Positions 1 through 10,904 of a stretch of 64,000 nt of DNA are shown piece by piece. The first letter of the stretch is position 1. Each line of letters begins with the position of its first letter. Source of the DNA: Chondrosia reniformis (taxonomy: Eukaryota; Porifera; Demospongiae; Chondrillida; Chondrillidae); assembly GCA_947172415.1 (NCBI GenBank), contig OX359196.1, forward strand, positions 1,862,501 to 1,926,500, given 5' to 3'. A model generated the notes under the pieces. The model ran no database searches and was not told where the DNA came from. It was given only the letters and a program-made list of their open reading frames with translations. The position numbers and the translations under genes were made by a program.

Positions 1-520
1 TGCATGTTAGCGCTAGCTCATTTGAAAAAAGAAGAAAAAATGAGGAATTTCAGAATTTGGCCTATTTAGGTTTAACCACTTTGCGAAGGTTGTAGAACAT
101 CGAAACATGTTTTGGCATTTATAAAAGCATGCAAACACTCAATGCAACCAAAAATCCCATTGTTGTTGATTTATGAGGTGTTAATTGATAATACATTGAT
201 TTTTTTTCAGCCATCCCTACTTAGAGAGTATACTGCTGTACTCTCTGATATAGCCAATCAATTGGTGACAAAACCACAGTATTGTACAAATGCTCTGCAA
301 ACCTTTAACAAATCATGATCATATTGCGTGTAAACCTTGGCAAACGCTTTGTAAATCAGTACAAATCAGTTTACAAAATTGCAAACTATAGCAAACTGCT
401 TTTTTCTTGCAGTGAATTGCATGCTTGTATATATGATTCATTCACACAAATGCTTCACTGTATAACATCGACCCCTTAATTCTTGTTTCTGTACTTTTTG
501 TGCCAACCCTATATACACAG
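1..520. other. AT-rich intergenic DNA
   Basis: I see no gene, domain-bearing ORF or clear repeat here. Short open frames lack codon structure or recognisable motifs. Confidence 0.5.
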
Positions 521-730
521 GATCAAATGTCAGGTTTCAGAACACATGAAACCTATTTGAACATCCAGATTTCAAAGGGTGCTCAAGTGTGGTCTAATAG
601 ATTAATTTCACAGGTTTCAAATTTTAACAGCCCCCTTCCAGTTTTATACATATTTTTATACCTTTAATTTGAAACCTGATTCTTTGGGTTTTAAATAGGT
701 TTCCTGCCTTCAAAAACCCGACATTTGATC
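521..730. repeat. 210-bp MITE-like element with imperfect terminal inverted repeats
   Basis: The left end starts GATCAAATGTCAGGTTT and the right end is the inverted equivalent, AAAACCCGACATTTGATC. A second inverted pair (TGAAACCTATTT / AAATAGGTTTC) lies just inside, so the arms match over about 38 bp with one mismatched patch. There is no coding capacity. The size and layout fit a non-autonomous DNA transposon of unknown superfamily. I could not identify a target-site duplication with confidence. Confidence 0.6.
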
Positions 731-949
731 ATGTGCATCTTCACTATTTTTTAAGACACCATGCAATCATTTATTTATAATATGTACTTGTGTTAAATTA
801 AAACCTATATCGGTAGATTTGTTTGCTCGAAAGATCCCCTAGGTAGGAAGACAGCATTGAGAATAAACTGTCTGATGCAATAAGTATTTTGCATGAGCCA
901 TTAAAGCTATATCTGCAACAGTATGTACTATTTCTTCTTGGTACTTTTC

Positions 950-1318
950 AGGTGTTTTTTTAGATTTTTCAACAGACTGGCCATGGGTATCCTTTATTAT
1001 ATGTATCGGAATTTATCCATGGTAATGAGTTTATCTTTGTATGTCTCTTTAGCCCAATCTTTGCAATCTGTTAAGTCAGTTGCCAAAAAGAGTGGTGCTT
1101 TTATATGATTTTCCTCCTTAATCTTAAGTGCCTATTCAATCTGTTTCTTCAACTTTTCCTTTGTGGAAAGGAACCTCTTTGTCTTTTCATTATCAACAAG
1201 GCCAGAATCAAATGAACCTGTTTGGATGTGAACAGCAGCATAATCTATAGATTCACTTCCATTCAGATCTTGCAATTCCCAAAACTTCCTTTCAAACTTT
1301 CGAACAGGTTCCCCAAAC
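950..1318 (-). pseudogene. Fucosyltransferase-like gene relic, copy 1
   Basis: Read on the minus strand, this matches the plus-strand copy at about 3105-3420: GEPVRKFERKFWELQ, then AAVHIQTGSFDSG, then a segment ending PLFLATDLTDCKDWAK. The VHIRTG-type motif followed by an FLA(S/T)DS-like segment resembles GT-B fucosyltransferases of the FUT8/O-FucT type; that family assignment comes from memory. The similarity begins exactly after a good acceptor (TTTTATTTTAG), so this copy keeps an exon boundary. An in-frame stop interrupts it in the middle (in the stretch matching KKQIVCALKIK) and the frame closes again before 950. It is a dead exon, probably of a once multi-exon gene. Confidence 0.55.
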
Positions 1319-1492
1319 TAAAATAAAAGTCTTGTAGTAATGAATTAACAATGGATTGACATTGAAATTAGTCCCATGCAGACTTGGACCTCTTAATTTT
1401 ACCAAAATTCCAAGTACCAATTTCTGCATAGCCCAAGCGTCTTGCATAATCTCTTTTTTATATGCCCAACATTCAATGTCGAAAATTAAACA

Positions 1493-1826
1493 AGTCAATG
1501 TAGATTCTTATCAATTTGATATTTCGTTTGCAAACCTTTTATATATAAAGGAGAAACAATAGCGCTCTCTGAAACACTATAAGCCAAATCTAGTACTATA
1601 TAAGAGATACAAAGCCACTTCACATTTGAGTGCCTTGTCTGTTTCCGTGTACCTAAACGTTTCACTAATTCTATGCTTTGCTATATATACAAGCTAACCT
1701 TTTCAGATTGCATCTGAGATACCTTAGCCTCTTGTCTATGATTATGTGCTCAAGTTTCAAATACACTGTGTATAGAGATGATCAATGTGATTACTCCCAC
1801 GGGCGTTTCGTATTTTACGCTATATA
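1493..1826 (+). repeat. Duplicated flank block, copy 1
   Basis: Positions 1493-1826 are closely similar to 3598-3915 in the same orientation (shared start AATGTAGATTCTTATCAATT, shared end around CATTTCGTATT...ACGCT). At the second site the block follows the fucosyltransferase-like ORF, whereas here the nearby ORF relic is inverted. The locus was therefore duplicated and partly rearranged. Confidence 0.7.
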
Positions 1827-2639
1827 CTACTAATTTTTAGTCCCCGCGGCGTATGTATAATTTGCTTTGTTTGTTCACAAACTCCTCCTTCGCGACCTTT
1901 GGATCGCGTGCCGTCGACCTCAAACTACCCTGACGTACTTAGGGATGTCCGTGGAGTGTCCTATAAGGGTTTGGCGTTTTCTTTTTAGCCTTTCTTCGCC
2001 GATTCGGTCTTACTTCCGTTATTCTCTGTATTCAAAGTCGCCATTTTTGCTACAGAAGTACGCGGTTGTCATGAAAACAGGAAGTACTCCGCCCGCCAGG
2101 GCGGTTCTCGTTTTCCGTAAATGCGTGTACATATATGGATAAGCCTTGGAAAAAAATATTATACATCGTTAATCCTGTTAGTAAAATGCGTGTAAATATA
2201 TGTTTTAAACTGGTATCTATAAAGTTTTGTTACTGTAATATTGCACTTTCTTAACAGAAGAGTAAAGGGTAACTTTCTACTAGAAAATGATGAATCACCC
2301 AGTACCTTTGCTCAACCTCCGTTAATTTCAAAACTGCATCTGTCCAACATTCAGAGCTCCAAGGCTCCATACAAACGCCATTTTCTCCACTGCACATAAT
2401 AAATCAGCAAGCCTACCTGATAAGAATCCAACAGATGAAAAGAATACGGATTCACAGGTCTATAATAATGGACGTAGGTACATTTGTAAAATTCTCTTGA
2501 ACTAGAGCGGGTCGGATTACAATAGCGATTATCTAGAGGACTGCGTACGTCTGGTGGACAGTCATCCTCGTCTCAATGAAGTCTTAAACTAAAACTAAGC
2601 AATACATTGGATGGCACAAAAATCGAGTCGAGGAGTTAA

Positions 2640-3600
2640 GCAAATCTAAAAGGGGAATCTCTGACGAGCGAACACTTGTGGCCACATGCCCACATCCGAG
2701 ATGTGGAGGTTATGGAAGTCAGATGCTTCCGTCTGGGTTTTACTGTTCTACTGGCAATCGCGACTGAACGACTACTTCTCCTTAAGTGGCCAGAAAATCT
2801 GGTATTACGCAGCCAACTGCAAGACGTAAGACTATAGATATATTTAGTCCAAGGACATTTGATTGGTCCGCTTTTGATAATGACAGCGAAGTTTCAACTT
2901 CTAAAACTACTGATCTTTGCTCCGATGTGCTAAGCCAAAGCAAGAAAACTGTGTTATATATAACATTTCAGCTTGGAAACTCCCTAAAAGAATGGGTTGT
3001 ATAACGCATTTGGACTACGTAACCACAAAAATTTTGAATTATGCATCCAGCGCCCAGATTAAGAGTAATTACAATGACTCTCTATTGTTCATTCTTATAA
3101 GAATGCTATTTAAATTTGGGGAACCTGTTAGAAAGGTAGAAAGGAAGTTTTGGGAATTGCAAGGTCTGAATGGAAATGTAGAGTATGCTGCCGTTCACAT
3201 CAGAACAGGTGTGTTTGATTCTGGTATTGAGGAACCCCCTCGTAGTAGGTTTCTTACCACAAAAGATGACTGGAAGAAACAAATTGTATGTGCACTTAAG
3301 ATTAAGGAGGAAAAGCATATAGATGCACCACTCTTCTTGGCATCCGACTCAACAGACTGCAAAAATTGGGCCAAAAAGATATACAAAGATAAAATCATCA
3401 CCTTGGATGTAATTTCAAAACATTTAGTAAAGGACAAGTATGAGAGCAGTAAAAAACACCTGACGACTACAAACAAGAAGCAGTAAATAATGTTGCAGAT
3501 TTAGCTTTAATGGCTCATGCTCTGTTGTTCTTTCCATCCACTAGTTCTTATTCAATACTGTCTTCCTACCTTGGGGCATTTGCAAGCAAACAAGTCTATC
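2640..3600 (+). pseudogene. Fucosyltransferase-like gene relic, copy 2
   Basis: Conceptual pieces in order: an N-terminal part around 2653-2800 (LLAIATERLLLLKWPENLV), then IDIFSPRTFDWSAFDND at about 2835, then the best block 3105-3450 with GEPVRKVERKFWELQ, YAAVHIRTGVFDSG and PLFLASDSTDCKNWAKK, then a tail in another frame with VADLALMAHALLFFPSTSS (3492-3545). The HIRTG motif and the later Asp/Ser-rich strand resemble GT-B fucosyltransferases. The pieces lie in three frames; one shift is in the A-run near 3456, and others lie upstream around 2730-3000. The exon junction seen in copy 1 is absent (LFKFGEP reads through), so this may be a processed copy. It is either a pseudogene or affected by assembly indels; I favour pseudogene. 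Confidence 0.55.
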
Positions 3601-3915
3601 AATGTAGATTCTTATCAATTTAATATTTCGTTTGCCAACCTTTTATATATAAAGGAGAAAGAATAGTGCTCTCTGAAACACTATAAGCCAAATCTAGTAC
3701 TATATAGGAGTTACACATTTGGTGCCTTGTCTGTTTACGTATACCTGTAAGTGTCACTAAATCCATTCTCTGCTTTGCTATATATACAAGCTAATCTTTT
3801 CATGCAGATTTCATCTGAGATACCTTAGCCTCTTGTCTACGATTACAAGCACAAGTTTCTAATACACTGCAGATGTTCTATGTCATTACTCCCACAGGCA
3901 TTTCGTATTACGCTG
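3598..3915 (+). repeat. Duplicated flank block, copy 2
   Basis: Direct counterpart of 1493-1826, with scattered substitutions and small indels. It lies directly downstream of the second fucosyltransferase-like relic. The following 570 bp, to 4487, is AT-rich with nothing I can identify. Confidence 0.7.
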
Positions 3916-4487
3916 CTACTAATTTTACTTTGCTACTTTACTTTCATGATTGGACTCACTCAGTATATTATGAAGAACTAAGTATAAGCATGCATATACA
4001 AGCAATATATATCCATATATGGAAAGTGGTCATCACATATTAAGCAATACCTGTATATATTATATTTTTACCAATTAGTCTAAGGAAATATGAAAATGCT
4101 TAAATGGTGAATATTACATGGGTAAAACTTACATTGTGCATCATCAATTAATTTTTGCCTTTGTATAGTGACAAATATTGTGTATGATATACATATGGTT
4201 TTCAATTTATGAATTATCATCACTTGTTTTCTTTCTCTTGGAAAATATCAGAAGATTTATCCTGTAATTGTTCTTGGGACTCCAGTTCACTTCCCACTGC
4301 CATTCCACGATTATAAGTAGGATTTTATAATTGGTTTTCTTCTAAAATAATCTTGGCATTTTATGTTTCTTAGGCATTTTACAATATTCAGAGGAAAGTA
4401 TGTGCAGTGGTAACAAACTACAAAGCCCATCTATTAAATAGCTGCTGATAAAAGGAAAACACAAATTACTTGCAAAACAGTGCTAGT

Positions 4488-5665
4488 TTACTCTGAGTTA
4501 CCAATCACTGATCCAAAAGCAATTAAAAAATTACCATCAGATATTTTTGGTTGACTAAAATGACTAATCATACTTGTCAATTTGGCTTTCCATCCCGATT
4601 TCTGTATGCAGACACTATAGCTTGTTCTTTTGTGAAATGGTCTAATTAGAAAATGTTGTGCAAAGTAAAAAGCTAAGAATAGGCCAAGTAAGATAGAATT
4701 ACACAATTGAAATATTGTTATCAATGGCAGTACAAAAAGTACTCTGATAAGCATTCTCAATCCTAGCCAGAAGCCAAATGGACATGTATAAGCTCCATGA
4801 AATACATCTAAGTGACTGAACCATAAGCTATGAATGCAGTTTCTTCTCAAGATATCCCCAAAAAGAATAAATGCAGTCATTGGGAAAATGTATAAAAGTG
4901 CAACAGCAATAGATATAATTCCAAGAGCCAAATGCCTTCCCTTAACATATTGAAGAGTTGGTTGATATTGCCATACCCGATGAGCTTGCAGAGCTGTGTC
5001 TTGTGAGGTGAAGGTATACACATTAGTGTATCTGAGTGAGTCAATAATCAGACCTATAAGGTTGGTGTATGTTAGTAACATCAGTGTGGCCAACACAGGT
5101 ACAGCTCTCTTAGCAATAAAGTCCACTTTGAATATTCTCAAGTTAAACTTGTATGGTCCTAAGATGATGTAAACAACCTGCAAAAGTATTTAGAAAAAAT
5201 GGAAAGGCAAAGTGAAGCATGGATTTAGTAAACTCATCCATACCATTGTACAAGCACATGCCAAATCCACTTTTAAAGTTTAGAAGAGAAATGATGCTAT
5301 AGAAAGGCTGCACTGAATACTGCCTCAAGTGGTCATCATAGAGGTACATGATATTGGCATAGAAACTGATCCCATTGACAGTTACCTGGGAAATGGTCAA
5401 ATTAAAGAGAAAGAGTAGAGCAATGAGTGCTACTACTCCAAGAGCATAGAGAGGTATTACTAAGAGGTACCATGGTCCATCACAGTCAGCACATTGGAAG
5501 CCTCCAAAGACAGAGCTGTATATTTCCATAGGGACACTCACTGCACATGTAGCCGACTCTATTATTCTTGTTGTTGCATTGAATGGTTGAGAGTGGACTT
5601 ATGTCTTGTAAGGTCACTCCCACCTCTAGCAGCATCTTATTGCAAAAGAAATTTGGGCAATAATC
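4488..5665 (-). pseudogene. C-terminal multi-helix tail of a large surface receptor, frame-broken
   Basis: The minus strand encodes, in order, a Cys-rich EGF-like stretch (CNNKNNRVGYMCSECPYG), then YSSVFGGFQCADCDGPWY, then several membrane helices with NGISFYANIMYLY, FGMCLYNGMDEFTKSM, PVLATLMLLTYTNLI and FWLGLRMLIRVLF. These match, from memory, the conserved tail of large extracellular-repeat proteins common in sponges, choanoflagellates and filastereans (motifs like NGLIFYAN, ETCFYDGMD, PVAVLATLFLLSY, RYWVGLLLLVR). Two +1 shifts break the frame: near 5526-5530, after CPYG, and near 5172-5175, at LNTFA/VVYIIL. Both sit in short mononucleotide runs, so assembly error is possible. The ectodomain is not found upstream, and no convincing exon is seen between 5670 and 6345. 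The reading ends at a stop at 4488. Confidence 0.65.
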
Positions 5666-5735
5666 AGTAAAATTAATATTAACTTCTTTTCTTCAAATAT
5701 ACATGCAAGGATTTCGAACTGTCAATTAGTGACAT

Positions 5736-6080
5736 TTACCCCAAAGAACTTATTCTTAAAAAGACAAATACCAGCCTAGGAAATCACCCTTTTTAGATTT
5801 AGATATAACCATTACTAATAATCAATTTATCACTAAAGTATATGATAAGCGAGAGGACTTTAACTTTGATATAGTAAATTTCCCCCATTTAGATAGTAAT
5901 ATTCCTAATATATACCCAAGCCTATGGTGTCTTTATTACACAACTAATAAACACAACTTTACAAAAACTTTAAGCTAAAATCAACCTTTAAAACCTTCCT
6001 ATCCCAACAGCCTCAGGTTAGAATCACGTATAAGCAAAACGTAGCTAGTATATGCTTAAGGACTGTCTTGTGTTACCCCA
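5736..6080 (+). mobile_element. Reverse-transcriptase C-terminal fragment, copy 1
   Basis: The plus strand reads TFTPKNLFLKRQ..., then DKREDFNFDIVNFPHLDSN and a later basic tail. Patterns of the type FNFDIV.FPHLDSNIP...YGV(F/Y)ISQLIRYSR are familiar from the 3' end of retroelement RT genes in cnidarians and sponges. It is a decayed fragment. The same segment recurs at 15076-15490, where an extra internal stretch is retained. The exact retroelement class is not settled. Confidence 0.55.
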
Positions 6081-6350
6081 TATTGTGTTACCCCACCTCC
6101 AAAGAAATGTTACTACTAGAAGACCTAAGGGTAGACTTACGTAATATGTCCTACTTGTATCTATAGTTATGCTGAGTCTGTTTTACCTATATACAAGCAA
6201 GATTACTAATAGATTTATAATTAATTCATAAAAGGTAATTGGACCTACATTCCTTTCATAAAATTAAATTTCATCATGTGTCTTAGTTAACACCTTATTT
6301 AACTTTTGGTGCTAAATTGTGTATATAAGGCCCCTTGATTTAGCATGGAG

Positions 6351-6593
6351 AGCCAAGGATTCACAGAAGATCAAGATAAAGAAAAAGACAAAGACTTTCA
6401 GGATCACTGATGAACCGTAGAATTGCCAGAAACTACTGTCTGACCCAGTGGAGAAGAAGATGAAAGAAAGGAAAAGAAGGAAGAAAAGACTCCTGTATCT
6501 TCATCCAAAGCTCTCTTTAGGTTTAGTTCCCCTATAGGCTGTTTTTACAGAATAGGCATATAGCAAGTAGAAAATGGTATCTTAGATTTTCGT
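6351..6593 (+). repeat. Dispersed 240-bp repeat, copy 1
   Basis: This segment (CACAGAAGATCAAGATAAAG through GGTATCTTAGAT) recurs at 32136-32345 (same strand) and 48771-49025 (opposite strand). Shared landmarks are CTGTCTGACCCAGTGGA, TTCATCCAAAGCTCTC and AGGTTTAGTTCCCCTATAGG. It has no convincing internal tRNA-like promoter, so I call it a dispersed repeat, possibly a retroelement 3' tail. Confidence 0.7.
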
Positions 6594-6950
6594 GCATACG
6601 TACGTATATAGTCTCATAAAGTCATGTATGTATGAAGTTAAGTCTTTAACCTTTTACTGACTGTATTACACCCTTTCACAAATGCGTTTATCGACTGAAG
6701 ACCACATTTCTGGCGCGAACATTTAAGAGCCGTTTTTGGATCGTATGGATACATTGAAACCTTCCACAAACAATGTTAAGTAAATAAAGCTTCCATAGAC
6801 CCTTAAAATAGACGATTTTTGAATGAATGCAATATAGTGGTTCAAAATGTTTCGAAAATTGATCTATCTCTCATATATAATATTCTGTATATAGACTTGC
6901 AGAAGTTTGGACACACAATAATTTTACATAACAGTATACATTAAATACAA

Positions 6951-8733
6951 ATGGCAAAAACACACAATGCTTCATTTGTACTAAGAGAATTTGACTCTGA
7001 TAGTGACTGGGAACTATCAGAGGATGAACACTTGGAGATGGAAGAAGATGGAGAGCCTGAGCTTGTTAGTCCTTGTACTCCTTTAACCCCCTTGAAAAAT
7101 CCCAGGAAACAGCTGACACTGCAACTTTGGATCAAGAAGCCTTGCACTCCATCTGTCCCTCAGGATGAAAATGACGTTGTGCTGATGTGCAAATGGATTC
7201 CTTTTCATCAACACTAACTCCAGTATGTACCTCAACCCCAACAAGAAGTCTTTTGCCATCTTCATCTGAGTCAGAAGACTCTTTAGCAGCTAGCAGCCTT
7301 AGAATCTCTGTTCAGTTTGAGAAGCAACCAGGTCCACTTTTAAATGATGAAAGTGATGATCCCTGTGATTTTTTGCCACCATCCTTGGCATCAAGACATA
7401 TGATTACATAGCAGATCAAACTAACCTGTATGCTATAGTCAACAGCAGCAGTTATCCTCAACATCAACAACGTCACCATCATCTAAGTGGGAAGAAGTAA
7501 GCAGAGATGAAATGAGGGCTTTTCTTGATATCCTAATTGCTATGGGTGTTCACAGTCTACAGCTTAGCCGATTACTGGAGTACCCATCCCTTACTAGGGG
7601 CACCAGGCATTAATAAAGAAATGTCCAGAGATCGTTCTAAGGATATTCTAAAAAATCTACATCTTAATGATAATAGTAACATGCAAGAGGAGAAGCTGAT
7701 TTTGATTAGCTCTACAAAGTTAGGCCTTTGTTACATGAGATTAAGAAACAGCTTACCAGCCACATCAGCAAATGACAGTATAGACGAGGCAATGGTTTTG
7801 TTCAAAGGCAGATCCAGCATCAAGCAATACATGCCTTTGAAGCCAATAAAAAGGGGTTATACATTTGGTGCCTCTGTGACTCCACCAATGGCTTAGTTTA
7901 CAATTTTGAAGTTTATTTGGGTGCTATGGATGGAAATTCAGGCCAAGGGTTAGGTGAAAAAGTTGTCAATATGCTCTGTTAGCCAATCATTGAGAAAAAC
8001 CATACATCGCTTCTATATGGACAACTTCTTCAAAAGTCCAGCCTTGCTCTGTCTCTACGTGAAACAAACACGTTCATTATAGGGACAGCTCAGACCAATC
8101 GCAAAGGTATCCTTGAAAGTCTAAAAGACACAAAAACAATGTCAAAACCTTAAGAAGAGGTGACCATAGTTCAATTTTGATCCATGACAATAAGACTGAA
8201 TGTCTAATTTGGATGGATAAAAAGCCTGTTATGATCATAAATTCCATATCTGACCCTGCTAGCATGACTAATGTTAGTAGGACCGGAAGGGATGGCAACA
8301 GGGTGGAGATATCATGCCCAGAGAGCATTAGGCTCTATAATAAATACATGAGTGGAGTTGACTTGTTTGGCTTTAGAAGAAAGACATACTCATGTAGCAA
8401 AAAATCTAAGAAATAGTGGCTAAGGCTTTTCTATTTCCTCCTAGACATGACATTGACAAATTTCTACGTCTTACATAAAGCAATTAATAAAGAAAAACTT
8501 ATCTTATGGATTTTGTCCTAGGAGTGGCCATAAAGCTGATCTCCAGTTACAATTCTAGAAAACGCCCTCTCAACTACTTTGGTGATCCTCCATCTGACGT
8601 CAGATGTCGAGAGAGACACAATTCCTCTTATTTGGACAAGCCAGGACAATGCTGCATTTGCCAAAGGAGGAAAAGGACACGAGATTGCTGCAAGGACTGC
8701 ACGCTACCATTTCCAATCTATCTGTGTATATAA
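6951..8733 (+). pseudogene. piggyBac transposase (DDE_Tnp_1_7), frame-broken
   Basis: The order of parts matches piggyBac transposases: an acidic N-terminus (FDSDSDWELSEDEHLEMEED), a helical region (ADYWSTHPLLGAPGINKEMS), the catalytic core, and a Cys-rich C-terminal zinc-binding segment (CCICQRRKRTRDCCKDC). All three expected catalytic Asp positions are visible: SIDEAMVLFKGR near 7780, LYMDNFFKSPALL near 8017, and MSGVDLF near 8350. Pieces lie in all three forward frames with intervening stops (for example after TPPMA at 7896 and after KKSKK at 8416). This copy cannot encode a full protein and is an old insertion. Confidence 0.85.
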
Positions 8734-9239
8734 TGATCCGTGTTTCAGGTTGTTTCATACTCGGATCATACGAATACGGCCGCCATATTGATTGCTGACG
8801 CATACCTAACGGCATGCACGTGCAACAAATTGCAGTAATAATCCTTCGGTTTGTCTTCTTGTTGTTTTCTACAAGTTTGGCTGCATTGCTTGAAGGCTTC
8901 TCCCGATTTTGCATAGTTTTTCATATTTTTCAGATCCCCGATTTCTAGGAGTTCAGGGCATCTGTATTTAGCCTGGAAAAAATGACGTAGGTGACTGATT
9001 CAGGTTTGTTACTGATCACACTCTTTATGAAAGAAATCACTGAATACCATATGGTTACTATTAATTTGCTTGATTAATGTTCTAATTAAGTGTTTAACAT
9101 GTGCATACTTATTTTAGCCATTTTAATGTTTTTGGCTAAAATCGCTAAAATTAGTTGCCACAATTAATAGTAGCCTTAAGGTGTGAAATCTCTGGACAAA
9201 ACTTAGTAAATATACCCTACAAAATCTGTATTTGAGCGG

Positions 9240-10050
9240 CAGATGGATGCCTTTTTGAATATGGTGCAATGCAACAGCAAGAGGCTACAAGATTATAAAG
9301 CTACACAAAAGGGTACAGTGCATTTACACAGGGTGCTGATCTGCAATGTCATGAATAATATTGTTCAAAGCTTCATTGGCTGTAGATTCATGGTGCTCCC
9401 GCCACATGAACTCATCCAGGTAGCTAGGCAGCTGTGTTGCATGACACCCTTTCATTGGGTTTTACACCGATTCCAATAAGATTCAATGTGCCGGGTGTGG
9501 ATACATGTCACAGGATTGACAAACTCCAGTGAGGGATTCATTGTTGAGTGTGATGCTACATTTTGTAGAGAAGCAACCTGACTGTAGGCCCTGTGAACCA
9601 CTGTGCCAGGGAAAGTGTGGACCTGTATGATTGGAAGTATAGTGTTGCAGCATCCCTTTGAGGTACTATCTCCATGTACACCAATGTTGGAGAGGAGCTG
9701 GTATCCACCATGCCAAAGACCCACACTTCATTTGCAGTTGCTCTCCCTCTGTGATGCTGAAGAAGAGGGAATCATTTAGATTCACTTATTCAGAGCAAGT
9801 ACTCAATATTGTCAAAATACTTTGGGTTTATGTCGGAAAAGGGATTCATCTATTTGTACAATTACTCCGTTATCACCAAACTGGATCCTGGTCTGGAGTA
9901 ACTTTGTGCTGCACACCTTACGGAGCCATTGATACACAGCAATTGCTGTGTTATTCTACACTTTTGGCTTCTTCTGCTGAATTTGTGACAGGATACTGAC
10001 GTACCCACCAGTAAAGCAGGATCAACCACTTTTGCCGGGTGAGCTTTGAC
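9240..10050 (-). pseudogene. Merlin / IS1595-like transposase relic inside the piggyBac element
   Basis: Minus-strand frames show HRGRATANEVWVFGMVDTSS, then LPIIQVHTFPGTVVHRAY, then LEFVNPVTCIHTRHIESYW, then a degenerate LATWMSSCGGS segment. This is the expected order of an ISXO2/IS1595 DDE domain (H.GR..G...WVFG, LLP.I...V.PGT.V.SD, FV.P.TG.HTN.IE..W). Part of the catalytic motif has changed (HRAY where HSDxW/AY is usual). Frames switch at least three times. Upstream on the same strand (9790-10050) a weaker N-terminal stretch with a conserved-looking DINPK segment continues the similarity. Its terminal repeats were not located. Confidence 0.65.
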
Positions 10051-10394
10051 CTACAGAATAGCCGGCAAATTAACAAATATCTCTCTAACTATATATAGTT
10101 CAACACACTTTCGTGATTTTACACACTTTACGCCATTTTTATTAATTGTAAATTTTCGGATATTTGATTGTATAACTGCATTAATCGGTTATCGGTTGCA
10201 TAATTCTTCTAATTTTCATTTGTATATTTACGGACGATACCACGTAGTAATAGCATAAAATGGGTATGTATATGGCATGCACTAAACGTGCTCTATCGAA
10301 TAATATAAATTTCGTAGCTATACGGAGCTTTATTGTGGTTGTCGTCTGCTAACCTAAAAGCCGCAAATGTGGCTTTCAGTCAATAAAGGGTTAA

Positions 10395-10904
10395 AATTGA
10401 GTATTAGCTCATAATTTGTGGAAGTATAGAATCAGTAATCTTGAGGTAAGGAATTATGATTACATCTTGAAAGGCATAAGACAAACACCTGTAGAACTTA
10501 CTCTTTTATCATGAATGAATGTACATATGTACGTAACATTTATATCATGGTAAAACATTTCATCTGGGCTATCTGTAGAGTATGTCCTTTAATCAGGTGT
10601 AAAGTTGGGTCCTCCTAAAAGGTTTAAGTTTCCAGAGGAGGGAAAAGTAGTGCAGCTTGCCAAGGATAAACTGAAAGAGCTTTGTTAATATTTAGGTACT
10701 GAAGTTGTGTTTTCATTGCTACATACGTACATACATGGCAACATTATGAATTTAAAGATTCAGGCTGAACTGATAATTGTTTCAGGTTTGAGACTGGATG
10801 TACTTTTTTATGCTTCTAATGTATGTAATCTAATATATATATGTATTTAGATTTAAGAGAATGTTTCTGTTTGAATACGCTCATGTTATATCACCTGCAT
10901 GCAT
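10395..10904. other. AT-rich spacer between the piggyBac element and the satellite
   Basis: I see no gene or repeat with internal structure here. It is an AT-rich spacer with scattered TACGTA-type palindromic hexamers. Confidence 0.4.

Larger units (their letters stand above)
6646..10394 (+). mobile_element. piggyBac-type DNA transposon, inactive
   Basis: The element is bounded by TTAA at 6646-6649 and 10391-10394, the family's canonical target site. The left end reads TTAACCTTTTACTGACTG and the inverted right end TTAACCCTTTATTGACTG, followed in both by a subterminal motif with CGACTGAA..CCACATTT (left) and ACTGAAAGCCACATTTGC (right). A broken piggyBac transposase lies at 6951-8733. The 3' half is swollen by a relic of a different transposon, a Merlin-like transposase on the minus strand at about 9240-10050, which I interpret as a nested insertion. 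A MITE at 58839-59246 has the same ends. Confidence 0.8.

Noticed and set aside
1867-2142. 91-aa plus-strand ORF in a GC-richer patch
   Set aside because: No domain, splice site logic or neighbour context supports it. It may be part of a decayed repeat, but nothing can be assigned.
3195-3476. Minus-strand ORF opposite the fucosyltransferase-like relic
   Set aside because: It is the mirror of the plus-strand frame carrying HIRTG and FLASDS; no domain of its own.
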